A stretch of 64,000 bases of DNA from Echinicola rosea (GCF_005281475.1 NZ_CP040106.1:3934501-3998500), one strand, 5' to 3'. Shown: positions 46,364-54,910, numbered from the stretch's first letter. The notes: generated by a model not told the origin, from the letters alone. A program made the numbers and translations.

Positions 46364-46792
46364 TTATTCATTTTGAATCGTAAGTCCCTCATGGGCTATT
46401 TCCATGGATTCTATTGCCACTTCGTTTCCATCTCCCTTGAGGTCAGTAGATTGGATTTTGAGCGGCCAAGCATTCTTAACCTTCCAGGTCACCACGGGTT
46501 CATGCTCTTCGTTTAACAGGCTAATGGTGATATCCCGTCGCTCTACTTTGTTCAGGTTGATGGTTTGATACCATTCGTAATACTTGTTGTTTCCCTGGAA
46601 AGTGCCTCTTTTCATCGTGAGATTTGAAAACTTCTGCATTCCGGGCATTTTGATTTTGCTGTATTCCGGCATGGCTCCATCCCGGTACTCAATGATCTCG
46701 GTTTCCATATCCAATCCGGATATTTCAGTAAACCCTATTTTATCTTTTCCCCACTCCACAGAGAAATGAAACTTTGATAATGGATAGCTCAT
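46364..46792 (-). CDS. Inner tube protein, main paralogue (Afp1-like)
   Basis: A 142-residue tube protein of the gp19/Hcp fold. Its SKFHFSVEWGKDKIGFTEISGLDMETEIIEYRDG start and the final VTWKVKNAWPLKIQSTDLKGDGNEVAIESMEIAHEG are canonical. It is shorter than the second paralogue (142 versus 153 residues) and probably forms most of the tube. It follows the sheath gene after a 114-base gap and precedes the second tube gene by 8 bases. Confidence 0.94.
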   Translation of the reverse strand: MSYPLSKFHFSVEWGKDKIGFTEISGLDMETEIIEYRDGAMPEYSKIKMPGMQKFSNLTMKRGTFQGNNKYYEWYQTINLNKVERRDITISLLNEEHEPVVTWKVKNAWPLKIQSTDLKGDGNEVAIESMEIAHEGLTIQNE

Positions 46793-46837
46793 GATTGTTC
46801 TGTTTTAGTTACTTGGTTATTATGTTGTTTGCATTCG

Positions 46838-46857
46838 GTCAACAGCCCACTGTCAAC
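46838..46857. repeat. Direct repeat in the sheath-tube gap
   Basis: GTCAAC appears twice (46838-46843 and 46852-46857), separated by AGCCCACT. The 114-base gap has no gene. Its wording is similar to the repeated CAGTCCAC segments at 30179-30209. Confidence 0.35.
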
Positions 46858-46906
46858 CATCCGCGGTGCATGTGCTCATGACATCAGGCACCGATCATGT
46901 TACCTA

Positions 46907-48877
46907 CTAGGATTCCTGCATTTTGTGGGAAAATTTGAGAATGATAAACTCAGCTGGCCTTACTACGGCCATTCCAATTTCTACATTCATCCTTCCTTCC
47001 AATACATCCAAACTGGTCATCGTCTGACCCAATCCCACTCTTACATAAAATGCATGCTCTGGCTTGGCTCCTGCCAAAGCGCCTGCTCTCCACTGTAGCG
47101 TAAGGAAGTTTTCGATCATCGCCCTTACCCTGACCCAGGTATTGCCATCATTCGGTTCAAAGACAAATTGCTCGGTAGCCTTTTTGATGGACTCTTCTGC
47201 CATGATAAAGAAACGCCTCACCGATACGTATCTCCATTCATTATCGTTTCCGGCCAGGGTCCTGGCACCCCATACCATAATACCTTTACCGGTAAATGGC
47301 CTGATAATGTTGATGGATTTCCCGGCCACGACGTCCACATTGAGGTTTTCTTGTTCTTTATGGTCGATCAGTTCGGTCACACCGACCACATTGTTAACAG
47401 ACACATTGGCTGGGGCTTTCCACACTCCCCTGCTGGCATCCACGCTAGCATATACACCGGCTATGGTGGCACTTGGTGGCAAGGTCAAGTATTCATTCGC
47501 GATCCGTTGGAAAATACTTTTGAGCGCCGGTATGGCCTCTTTGGCAGAATTTTCGACGGTGGAGGTAAAACTCTCTCCGGATGTGGCAATGAGGTCGAGG
47601 GAGGACTTTATACTGCTCCATAATTTGGTTATCGCACCTACATGGGGCTGGATCCTTTCCACATTGGACGTTCCGGTACCGAAATAGGTGTTCGTCGATG
47701 TGCTACTGGTATAATCCAAACCGGTATCCGAAGCAGCCAAGGTCAACGCTGAACTCAATGAGCTACTGTCCCCATTGATTTTGGCAATTTCATTTTCGGT
47801 GCTGTCCAGTGCAGTACTTAATTTTGAAACCAAGAAATCAAATAGATATTCATCATTTCCAGCAGGAGCACTTTTGTCATTCAACGTAATGGCTGAGCCA
47901 GACCCAATATCAATCGTATCCCTGATCATGTCCATGCTCTCGGTATAATAATTGATAAGAGCTTCCAGATTTGCCTTATTCGAGGTGTTTTTGAGTGTAT
48001 TGGATAGCGCTTCGAATTTTGCCTGAAATGAAGAATGGGTTCCTTTCAGTGCATCGATGGCATCTTTGATGGTGGTTTGGTCATCCACCAGGTTGTCCAG
48101 TCGATTGGCCAGTGCTTTGGCATCCGCATCTGCGATTAAATCTGCTAGATTAACAGCAGGACCATTTTGGGTGATTTTACCTTTAATGTCCTTATAGTTC
48201 ACCACCCGAGGAAGATTGGCTTTTATCCAGGGAGAATAAGCAGCTCCATATTTAAGGTAATTCATGCCTATTCCATTTCTGAAATTCTCCACCGCTTCAT
48301 CGTGGTCCACCGTATCCTCTTTTAAGTCAAAAATGCAGAACCTATCTTGAAGTTCATTGCACTGGCTTAGCATCGCGGCATAGAGTGAATTTAGATTGCT
48401 TTGGCTCATCAATGGTGCATCCGGCATCACCAATAAGGTGGGCCTGTCCACTTTCTTGATCTTAGCCAAACCTGCGAGAAACCCTGGAGTAGCTCCGTCA
48501 GCGGTGCCGTTTTGGATGGTGTCTTGGTACGAACCAACCGATACCACGTAACAGTCACCTCCTCCATTGGCATAAAACATCCTAATACACTCATAGAGAT
48601 GGAATTTTTCTGTTAGCTCCAATTCGGTGACTTGATTCTGTGCATTGATTTCCAGCGTACTTATATCCACCTGGGGGGCTCCACCAAAGTGTTCGGTAAA
48701 TTCAAGAACTGAAGAAATCTTCACTGGTTCATTTGGAGGGAGGTTCTTCTCCCCATCTTTGGCTTTTTCCGTGTATCCTATAAAGGCCGGAATCGCTGTT
48801 TCTACTTGTGCTACAGAAGGTGGAAATTTGGTGATTTCCTCTATGTAAACACCTGGTGTTTTATATGATGTTGCCAT
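46907..48877 (-). CDS. Contractile sheath protein
   Basis: A 656-residue sheath subunit. The N-terminal start (SYKTPGVYIEEITKFPP) is the classical sheath motif and the C-terminus (RVRAMIENFLTLQWRAGALAGAKPEHAFYVRVGLG, then VVRPAEFIILKFSH) is the conserved core that forms the contractile lattice. Residues about 230-465 form a Ser/Thr/Asp-rich insertion with helical stretches, not part of the core, that would be exposed on the particle surface. It is the only sheath gene, where Afp/PVC have several. It lies 12 bases after the unknown 286-residue gene. Confidence 0.94.
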   Translation of the reverse strand: MATSYKTPGVYIEEITKFPPSVAQVETAIPAFIGYTEKAKDGEKNLPPNEPVKISSVLEFTEHFGGAPQVDISTLEINAQNQVTELELTEKFHLYECIRMFYANGGGDCYVVSVGSYQDTIQNGTADGATPGFLAGLAKIKKVDRPTLLVMPDAPLMSQSNLNSLYAAMLSQCNELQDRFCIFDLKEDTVDHDEAVENFRNGIGMNYLKYGAAYSPWIKANLPRVVNYKDIKGKITQNGPAVNLADLIADADAKALANRLDNLVDDQTTIKDAIDALKGTHSSFQAKFEALSNTLKNTSNKANLEALINYYTESMDMIRDTIDIGSGSAITLNDKSAPAGNDEYLFDFLVSKLSTALDSTENEIAKINGDSSSLSSALTLAASDTGLDYTSSTSTNTYFGTGTSNVERIQPHVGAITKLWSSIKSSLDLIATSGESFTSTVENSAKEAIPALKSIFQRIANEYLTLPPSATIAGVYASVDASRGVWKAPANVSVNNVVGVTELIDHKEQENLNVDVVAGKSINIIRPFTGKGIMVWGARTLAGNDNEWRYVSVRRFFIMAEESIKKATEQFVFEPNDGNTWVRVRAMIENFLTLQWRAGALAGAKPEHAFYVRVGLGQTMTSLDVLEGRMNVEIGMAVVRPAEFIILKFSHKMQES

Positions 48878-48889
48878 GATAAAAAAGGT

Positions 48890-49750
48890 TTAAATGAAAA
48901 TTTCTGAATATGGTTTGTTTGCTATAAATTTTATTTGCTTGGGACTGGGATTTGGAAACTTGTATTTATCCAAATTGCCAGGCGGTGAATTAAAATCTGA
49001 CGGCTTGTCCAAGGTGATAAACCCAAATCGAGTCAGGGGCCATTCCTTTATCGTTTCTGTTTCAAAACCATCCCGCTGATGAATATATTTCCAAGTGGTC
49101 TTTTGATTGTCAAAATGGATTTTGAAATGCGGCAGGTTATCCTTTATCCTACCGTCATTGATGATGAGGCTTTTATTGGTATGGTCACCTTGCATATAGA
49201 TATGAAGGATGCCGTCTGTGTTAATCGTATTCTCTTGATCCAGAAATTCCAACAGGTGACGCTTGTTTTCCCCATTAAAAAGATACCTGTTCGTAACAGT
49301 GGCCTCCTGGTTTGTGGTATGGATAGTATTGAAATGATGGCTTTCTGGAAGTAAGGGCTCTTTATTGGAGAAATAAAATAATGCACCAGTCCTTTCCAAG
49401 TTTGTATAATTGTCAAAAAGGGGATCAGTAAAAGAAAGCCTAAACACAAATTGCTGGTCTCCATCAAGAGGCACATAAGGTACCCGGTCATCATCAGAAG
49501 TTACCTTAACTGCTACCATTAGCTGGTTAGAAAATGGTTTCAAGATCATCAACTGGCCATTAAGCATCTCCATCGTTTTGGCAGTTGGTGTGATATTCAA
49601 AAAATCCTGCCAATGATAGGCCGCTAATTGCTCTTCCTTTTTATCATCGCCCATACTGCTGAACAGCTCTTCTCCGTCATTTAAGAAGTAGTTGTGGAGG
49701 ATGCTTAATGTGAAGATAGGTCTGTATGTGGAAGTAGCTTTCATGGTCAT
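48890..49750 (-). CDS. eCIS-associated protein of unknown function between the Pvc16-like and sheath genes
   Basis: A 286-residue cytoplasmic protein with a beta-rich composition (YRPIFTLSILHNYFLNDGEEL, QFVFRLSFTDPLFDN, TTWKYIHQRDGF). It has no signal peptide or enzyme motif, and I do not recognise a family. It overlaps the upstream DUF4255 gene by 4 bases and precedes the sheath gene by 12 bases, so it is almost certainly a structural or assembly component. Its location fits a cap or sheath-associated subunit, but this is inference. Confidence 0.65.
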   Translation of the reverse strand: MTMKATSTYRPIFTLSILHNYFLNDGEELFSSMGDDKKEEQLAAYHWQDFLNITPTAKTMEMLNGQLMILKPFSNQLMVAVKVTSDDDRVPYVPLDGDQQFVFRLSFTDPLFDNYTNLERTGALFYFSNKEPLLPESHHFNTIHTTNQEATVTNRYLFNGENKRHLLEFLDQENTINTDGILHIYMQGDHTNKSLIINDGRIKDNLPHFKIHFDNQKTTWKYIHQRDGFETETIKEWPLTRFGFITLDKPSDFNSPPGNLDKYKFPNPSPKQIKFIANKPYSEIFI

Positions 49751-50340
49751 TGCTGATTGTAGTTTCTGCTGATTTCGGTGATGACACCAGATTGTGAAAT
49801 TGGTAGGTCCCTTTCGATTTGAACCAGGTTCAATTTGTAAAAAACGGATGGAAGTTGTCTTCCTCCCAAGGTGCCCCAGATATAATTCAGCTCCTCAAAA
49901 GTCGGCGTAAAAAGCTCTATCGTAAACCGGAAGTGCTTAATGCCACTCATCTCATCCAGCTCACGATCAAATGAGGTATTGGACTGGGTAAAGACTTTTT
50001 TGTGCTGGAAAAACTCCAATATCCTCGATAAGTCGCTCAGTGATTTTTTATAAACAGCGCGATTGGCACAGAATATCAAAAATAAGTTGAGGTTTAGCTT
50101 GGGGTTTTTATAGTTGACGGTTTCCTCTTCTATCTGATGATTGGAAAAATTCTTCATGGTAATTTCTTCCCTTAGGTTTATTACCGATAAGATCAACTTA
50201 TTTTTCAGGGACTCGGCTACATCCTGCTGGGAATCGATCATGGCCACATTCTCCAAGATGACTTCGGAGTCGTCCATTTCCAGTTCATTGAAATACTGGT
50301 TTACTTCACCAGCTAGAATTTTTAGTACTTCAAAAATCAT
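49747..50340 (-). CDS. Tube/sheath terminator protein, DUF4255 (Afp16/Pvc16-like)
   Basis: A 197-residue protein of the DUF4255 family, represented by Afp16/Pvc16, which caps the growing tube and sheath at the end away from the baseplate. The N-terminal helix with MIFEVLKILAGEVNQYFNELE and the central NPKLNLNLFLIFCANRAVYKKSLSDLSRILEFFQ are family-like, as is the terminal WGTLGGRQLPSVFYKLNLVQIE. It is the first gene of the operon, directly after the AT-rich leader. Confidence 0.9.
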   Translation of the reverse strand: MIFEVLKILAGEVNQYFNELEMDDSEVILENVAMIDSQQDVAESLKNKLILSVINLREEITMKNFSNHQIEEETVNYKNPKLNLNLFLIFCANRAVYKKSLSDLSRILEFFQHKKVFTQSNTSFDRELDEMSGIKHFRFTIELFTPTFEELNYIWGTLGGRQLPSVFYKLNLVQIERDLPISQSGVITEISRNYNQQ

Positions 50341-50778
50341 ATCGTAAAAGAGTAAATTTCAAACAATCTCAAACTGCCCCACCGTGAAGTGAAGGCAGTC
50401 AGAAAAGTCAAACGTTGGATTATTCCGATTAACTGATTATTGAAAGGTTTGAATTAAAAATAAAACCGTCCAAAAGATGATCAGTTTCGTGCCGTTTCGC
50501 AATCAAATGTTCATATGAGGGGGAAATTCCTTTCTCACTCTAAGCGTGTGTATTTGATAATTGAAATTAGTAAACTTTACCCTAAAATCAAACTTAAAAA
50601 CTGTATAAATAGAATTTTATAAAATATAATATTGATTTATTACATTATAACAATCAATATTCTAACTGAAACAGATAAAATTCTAATTGCTAGTATAGTT
50701 TAGCCTAATTCAAACGAAATTTTCATGAGTAAGAAAAAAATCACATAATTGTAGGTAGAGATCCGTTCATAAATAAAA
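50341..50778 (-). promoter_or_regulatory. AT-rich leader region of the eCIS operon, with a possible -7 box
   Basis: This 440-base stretch has no gene and is conspicuously AT-rich between about 50550 and 50720. On the minus strand TAAGTTTG (50596-50589) fits the -7 pattern TAnnTTTG, 249 bases upstream of the first gene, but no good -33 box is found at the usual distance. A long, AT-rich leader suggests conditional control of the operon. Confidence 0.3.
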
Positions 50779-50805
50779 ATCCTACATTAATTGATAATGT
50801 AGGAT
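50779..50805 (-). terminator. Intrinsic terminator of the RNA helicase gene
   Basis: ATCCTACATTA (50779-50789) pairs with TAATGTAGGAT (50795-50805) over a 5-base loop. Read on the minus strand it is followed by a T-rich stretch (ATTTTTATTTATG). It lies just after the helicase stop and before the eCIS leader. Confidence 0.85.
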
Positions 50806-50836
50806 CATTTATTTTGTCCAATATGATGGTTAGCCG

Positions 50837-52195
50837 CTAGTCGGTTACATTATGTCTGGTTCTAAATTTGCCTGAGTTTTGGGATTGATCTCCACTTTTA
50901 GATGAAGGTTTTTCTGGCTTTGGCTTCTGTGTGCTTTTACCTGTATTGCTAGGTTTATTAGGGTTGTTTTTTGGTTTTCTATGTTTACCAGTTCCCTTTT
51001 TGAAATTTCTTTTTGATGATTGGTTGCTCTTTCTCGCTTTTGGATCTTTATATTCAGGTCCATTTTGCATCCCCTCTGGCAAGTCCATTCTTGGGATTTC
51101 AAGCCCGATCAAGTTTTGCGTTTTGTGGAGTTTGTAGAGATCTTTTTCATTTACAAACGTGATGGCCTCGCCTTTCTTATCTGCCCTGGCGGTTCTTCCT
51201 ACACGGTGTACATAATCTTCCGGATCACTTGGTGCATCATAATTGATAACCAGTTCGATTCCTTCCACGTCGATTCCCCGGGAGATAATATCAGTACCGA
51301 TGAGAATTTTCAAGGATTTGTTTTTGAAACTTGACATGATTTGCTCCCGTTCCTCTTGATTAAGGTCAGAATGAAATGCCTCTACGTTAAACTTCCTTTT
51401 TAAGGTTTTAAAGATACTTTTGACCTTGTCCTTTGTGGATGAGAAGATTATGACCGCTTCATAATTCTTTTGGGTAAGGATATGCTCCAAAAGATGTTCC
51501 TTTTGATTATCATGAACCATATAGACCATTTGGGTGACCCCTGCAGCAGTCTTGCTTATGGCAATGTTGATCTCATGCGGTTCATGGACGATTTTCTTGC
51601 TGAACTGCCGGATCTTTGGTGGCATGGTGGCTGAAAACAATACGGTCTGCCTGTTTTTGGGCAAGTAGTTGATGATCTTTAAAATATCATCCGAAAATCC
51701 CATGTCCAACATCCTATCCGCTTCATCCAATACCAGGTGCTCCAAGGTGTCCAACTTGATCTTCCCTCCTGCCAACAAGGCAATAAGTCTCCCCGGTGTG
51801 GCCACAACGATTTCCGTACCGTGTTCCAAGGCCTTTTTTTGCTGTTCCCAGACCAAGCCATCACCACCGCCATAAATGGCAATAGAACTGACACCCACAA
51901 AATAAGCAAGTCCTTGGATCTGCTGGTCAATTTGGATTGCCAACTCTCGTGTGGGAGCTACTATTAAGGTGTTGAACTGGTTATCGCCCTTTTCGGCAAT
52001 CTTGTGGAGAATGGGCAAAATAAACGCAGCGGTCTTTCCTGTTCCTGTTTGGGCACAAGCGATGAGGTCTTTGCCGTTGAGTATTTCTGGAATGGCTTCT
52101 TTTTGAATGGGGGTGGGATTATTGAACCCCATTGCATCCAGTCCTTCTTGTAAAGAATCGTTAAAATTAAACGCTTCAAAATTATCTGATATCAT
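50837..52195 (-). CDS. DEAD-box RNA helicase
   Basis: A 452-residue ATP-dependent RNA helicase of the RhlE-like type. The Q-motif (GFNNPTPIQKEA), motif I (ACAQTGTGKTA), DEAD box (VLDEADRMLD), SAT motif (VLFSATMPP) and the C-terminal helicase core with HRVGRTARA are all present. The last 65 residues are a basic, Lys/Ser/Asn-rich tail that probably binds RNA. The frame is open up to 52282, but the consensus start is the ATG at 52195 (MISDNFEAF). It is likely involved in RNA turnover or cold adaptation. Confidence 0.95.
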   Translation of the reverse strand: MISDNFEAFNFNDSLQEGLDAMGFNNPTPIQKEAIPEILNGKDLIACAQTGTGKTAAFILPILHKIAEKGDNQFNTLIVAPTRELAIQIDQQIQGLAYFVGVSSIAIYGGGDGLVWEQQKKALEHGTEIVVATPGRLIALLAGGKIKLDTLEHLVLDEADRMLDMGFSDDILKIINYLPKNRQTVLFSATMPPKIRQFSKKIVHEPHEINIAISKTAAGVTQMVYMVHDNQKEHLLEHILTQKNYEAVIIFSSTKDKVKSIFKTLKRKFNVEAFHSDLNQEEREQIMSSFKNKSLKILIGTDIISRGIDVEGIELVINYDAPSDPEDYVHRVGRTARADKKGEAITFVNEKDLYKLHKTQNLIGLEIPRMDLPEGMQNGPEYKDPKARKSNQSSKRNFKKGTGKHRKPKNNPNKPSNTGKSTQKPKPEKPSSKSGDQSQNSGKFRTRHNVTD

Positions 52196-52335
52196 AAATA
52201 TTCTTGGATTTTTACCGGCCCGTTTATTCTTTTTGCAGAAGGCAAACGCTTTTTTGTGGCGTTTCGGTGCACTGTCGGGCAACTATTAAATAAATTAGGC
52301 TATTCAGCCTGTACTGCTGTTTTGTACAGTCATAG

Positions 52336-52343
52336 CAAATATA
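52336..52343 (-). promoter_or_regulatory. Possible -7 box of the RNA helicase gene
   Basis: On the minus strand TATATTTG (52343-52336) fits TAnnTTTG. The predicted leader would be about 130 bases, typical of cold-regulated helicase genes; a -33 box is only found at a longer spacing (24 bases). Confidence 0.3.
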
Positions 52344-52474
52344 TCTATTTTTTGATCTTATAAACTACAAATTAGATTATCAATTACAATTCGTCTAAAA
52401 TTAAGAATAATATACTCCAAGTAATCTGGTCTTTGATTATGGACTTGAACAGCCAGGGATAACCTCTAAAGAAA

Positions 52475-54139
52475 TTATCCAAAAAGCTTTTCGAGAATCT
52501 TATAGGTTATCAAATATGTGGGCCTAACCCCTTCTATCCCCAAACTCCCAGAGGCCAAGGTACTGCCTGTCATAAGCGGATTATCAGAAGCATAATAGGC
52601 ATAGAGCACTTTTACATTTTTTCGAATACTTCTTCGGATCTTGCTGGCAGCCTGAAGGGCCTTTTGGTAGTGCGCTCCTTCCATCTCTAGCCCTATCGCT
52701 TTCCAGGAGGACTCCAAAAAGTAATTCAACACATCCTTATTTTGGAGTGAGGTACCCAAAACGGTAATCATAGGGCCTTCATAGACTCCTAACCCATAAC
52801 CATCAAAATCAGCTGGGCGAAGTTGGTTTTTAAACGGATAATTATCGGCAGTTCCCTCAAAAACATGACTATTGGGGATCATGAGGTCTCCCTTGTTTCC
52901 TTCCAAGATACCCGCTTTTCCCATGATAGAAGCTGACACCACATCCAAGGGAATCGACTGCCTACCTGTCTCAAAAGGCTTTAGCAACTCATCAAAACAC
53001 TCGTAAGCCTGTTCGCCAAAGGCGTAATCCATTACCACAATAACCGGTTTTTTGGAATCCTCTTTTGGTAAGGATACCCCGGGGATCAAAGTAGATGAGG
53101 TCATTTTGGCCGTATCGATGATTTGTGCCCCGATATTTGTACCGGACAGATCTGGCACATCGATATGGCCATGCTTGCGCGCATAAGTAATGATTTGCTC
53201 TGCTTTGTTATGCTTTTTTCCAAGGCTGATGTCCTGCACTATCTTCTCCAATGCTTCAAAATCCTTCAAGCCTAATGCTTGATGTCCGTAAATGGTGTTC
53301 AGTACACTATGCAAATTGGCACTGATAATATGAATGGGACGATGCAGCAAATTATTTTCGTCCAAAATCGACTTGATATTATGTGCCCACATCTCTCCAT
53401 AGACATGGTGCCCGATTCGCTCTCGCAAGGTAGCCGAAAAGCTTATTTCCCGGTCAATTTGATGCATGGATTCGTCCATCGATAATTTGCCCAAATGATA
53501 GACAATCGAAAAGAGGCTATTGGAATTACTGCTGGCCTCAAACTTGCGAATGGCACGCTGAGCTTCATCAAAAGTCCTTCCCGTAAGATGACTTAAGTAA
53601 GAGCAAGCCGCTTCTTTGTCAAAAGGCTCTCCTTGCTCTTCCTTTTCTACGATTCTTTCGAGCCTTTTCCAGTTTAGATGGATTCGTCCCTTGCTGTCGG
53701 TACTGTTAAAGCGGATTTTTTCTGCCTCAACATATAAAAAGGTCAGGTGGGTAAGGATATCATAGACATCACTTTTCCCCCTTGTCATCTCCACAAACAT
53801 CTGTTCCTTGTCCACCCGATAGCAGTTTCTCCTTCTTTTTGATGGGATCAATATTTCAAAATCAGCATGTTCATAGCCTTCACGGCTGATCAGACGGACA
53901 TATCGGCACTCTTCAATTCCCCGGGGCAGGCGCTCCATCACATATAGCAACCCGTCCAATTCTACTTTTTCGCTTTCCGTAATCAAACCGTATATTTCCG
54001 GACGCAGGACCAGTAAGGAGCTGATCAGGGATTCACCGGAAACCCCCATGGGTTTATAATTTCCCCGCATAAAAAGATGGCGCATCGTGATGTACAATCG
54101 TTCGATAGCTGCCCTGGATTCTTGCGCTCTTGTTCTCAT
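52475..54139 (-). CDS. DUF6909-like protein with a nucleoside phosphorylase-like C-terminal part
   Basis: A 554-residue cytoplasmic protein. The N-terminal part is mostly helical and specific (RAAIERLYITMRHLFMRGNY, CYRVDKEQMFVEMTRGKSDVYDILTHLTFL). The C-terminal part carries PNP/MTAN-like traces: DLMIPNSHVFEGT near 415-430, the EMEG motif at 485-488 (IGLEMEGAHYQKA) and a SD pair at 518-519 (YYASDNP), matching the M-E-G and S-D signature of nucleoside phosphorylases and nucleosidases. It may cleave or bind a nucleoside. I place it near the DUF6909 family from memory; no function is known. Confidence 0.6.
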   Translation of the reverse strand: MRTRAQESRAAIERLYITMRHLFMRGNYKPMGVSGESLISSLLVLRPEIYGLITESEKVELDGLLYVMERLPRGIEECRYVRLISREGYEHADFEILIPSKRRRNCYRVDKEQMFVEMTRGKSDVYDILTHLTFLYVEAEKIRFNSTDSKGRIHLNWKRLERIVEKEEQGEPFDKEAACSYLSHLTGRTFDEAQRAIRKFEASSNSNSLFSIVYHLGKLSMDESMHQIDREISFSATLRERIGHHVYGEMWAHNIKSILDENNLLHRPIHIISANLHSVLNTIYGHQALGLKDFEALEKIVQDISLGKKHNKAEQIITYARKHGHIDVPDLSGTNIGAQIIDTAKMTSSTLIPGVSLPKEDSKKPVIVVMDYAFGEQAYECFDELLKPFETGRQSIPLDVVSASIMGKAGILEGNKGDLMIPNSHVFEGTADNYPFKNQLRPADFDGYGLGVYEGPMITVLGTSLQNKDVLNYFLESSWKAIGLEMEGAHYQKALQAASKIRRSIRKNVKVLYAYYASDNPLMTGSTLASGSLGIEGVRPTYLITYKILEKLFG

Positions 54140-54854
54140 ATCTTAGATTTTGGCATCTTTAAAAAGGTTCACTCGATATTCTAAATTACATTATATAATG
54201 AAGTGATCATGATTGTGACGCTATAATTTTAGGATAATGTAGTAAATAATCCAGATTTGATCACAGCATCATTAACAATCCGTCATTGGAACCTCATCTA
54301 TATTGGAGGGTGGGTAGGAAAAGGATCTGGCAGCTTGCTGGAGACTCTTCCTACAAATCCTATCCAACTACCTGCATGGCTTTAAAAAGGCTTTTAGAGA
54401 TCAAGCCATATTTCTGGGAGGACGAATGTTGACATGGTCTTTTGAAAGAAAGTTTCATACCGTTAAAACGATGGGCTTCCTCCATCCGCACGAATGGGGT
54501 TTAGCGGGAATTCATGCGGAACAGGGAGGGAAATGCGGCTAAAACGGAAAACGTGGGATGGGCAATTTACCACGGGCTTCACCCATGGCTATGAATGTGT
54601 CGCCCCTCTGGGACTAGTTTTCGAGTGTAATCTTTCAAAGCAGGACCAACATGCACTTTTCAAACATAATACCTTTGTGGCATTTTTTACCGGTTGTTTT
54701 GCCATTAAGATTTTTGATCGTAAAAAGAAGGTTGGATTACTTTCTTACCAATCTCTTGAGTCACGTATTAGTATTATTCTTAATGGCAAGGTCGAACATG
54801 GTAAAGTATAAACAACCATCCATCACAATTTGGAATAAAAGTAATTCTATTATC
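54140..54854. other. Intergenic region without a recognised gene, contains a repeat-like segment
   Basis: This 715-base gap between the DUF6909-like gene and the Rrf2 gene shows no convincing gene; a plus-strand frame at 54494-54811 overlaps the repeat-like segment and has no domain. At 54570-54588 a nearly perfect palindrome CCACGGG/CCCATGG is followed by a CG-rich segment around 54600-54612. This wording resembles dispersed intergenic repeats I associate with Bacteroidota genomes. Confidence 0.5.
54570..54612. repeat. Hairpin-bearing repeat-like segment
   Basis: CCACGGG (54570-54576) pairs with CCCATGG (54582-54588; one mismatch or G-T pair), followed by GTCGCCCCTCTGGGAC around 54599-54614, which can itself form a short hairpin. 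The layout resembles other dispersed intergenic palindromes of this phylum. Confidence 0.4.
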
Positions 54855-54868
54855 GGACAATTTTGTCC
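54855..54868 (+). promoter_or_regulatory. Inverted repeat over the Rrf2 promoter, candidate operator
   Basis: GGACAA (54855-54860) and TTGTCC (54863-54868) form a perfect 6-bp inverted repeat with a 2-base spacer. It covers the -33 box TTTG (54862-54865). This is the expected place for autorepression by the Rrf2 regulator downstream. Confidence 0.5.
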
Positions 54869-54892
54869 TTTATTAATTTCATTGTACATTTG
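54862..54892 (+). promoter_or_regulatory. Promoter of the Rrf2 regulator gene
   Basis: TTTG (54862-54865), a 19-base spacer and TACATTTG (54885-54892) match the Bacteroidota promoter TTTG-N17..22-TAnnTTTG. The predicted start near 54900 precedes the ATG at 54911, which supports that start over the upstream one at 54863. Confidence 0.7.
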
Positions 54893-54910
54893 AGGAAAAG
54901 AAATACCTGT

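Noticed and set aside
20800..50340. Tailed prophage or type VI secretion locus
   Set aside because: There is no capsid, portal, terminase, holin or integrase, and no TssJLM membrane complex; the set of PAAR, VgrG-like, DUF4157, LysM and Pvc16 genes is that of an eCIS.
52196..52282. Longer start for the RNA helicase
   Set aside because: The 29-residue basic extension precedes the Q-motif region and is not typical; the ATG at 52195 fits the family.
54494..54811. Plus-strand 105-codon frame before the Rrf2 gene
   Set aside because: It covers the palindromic repeat segment and has no domain or conserved start.
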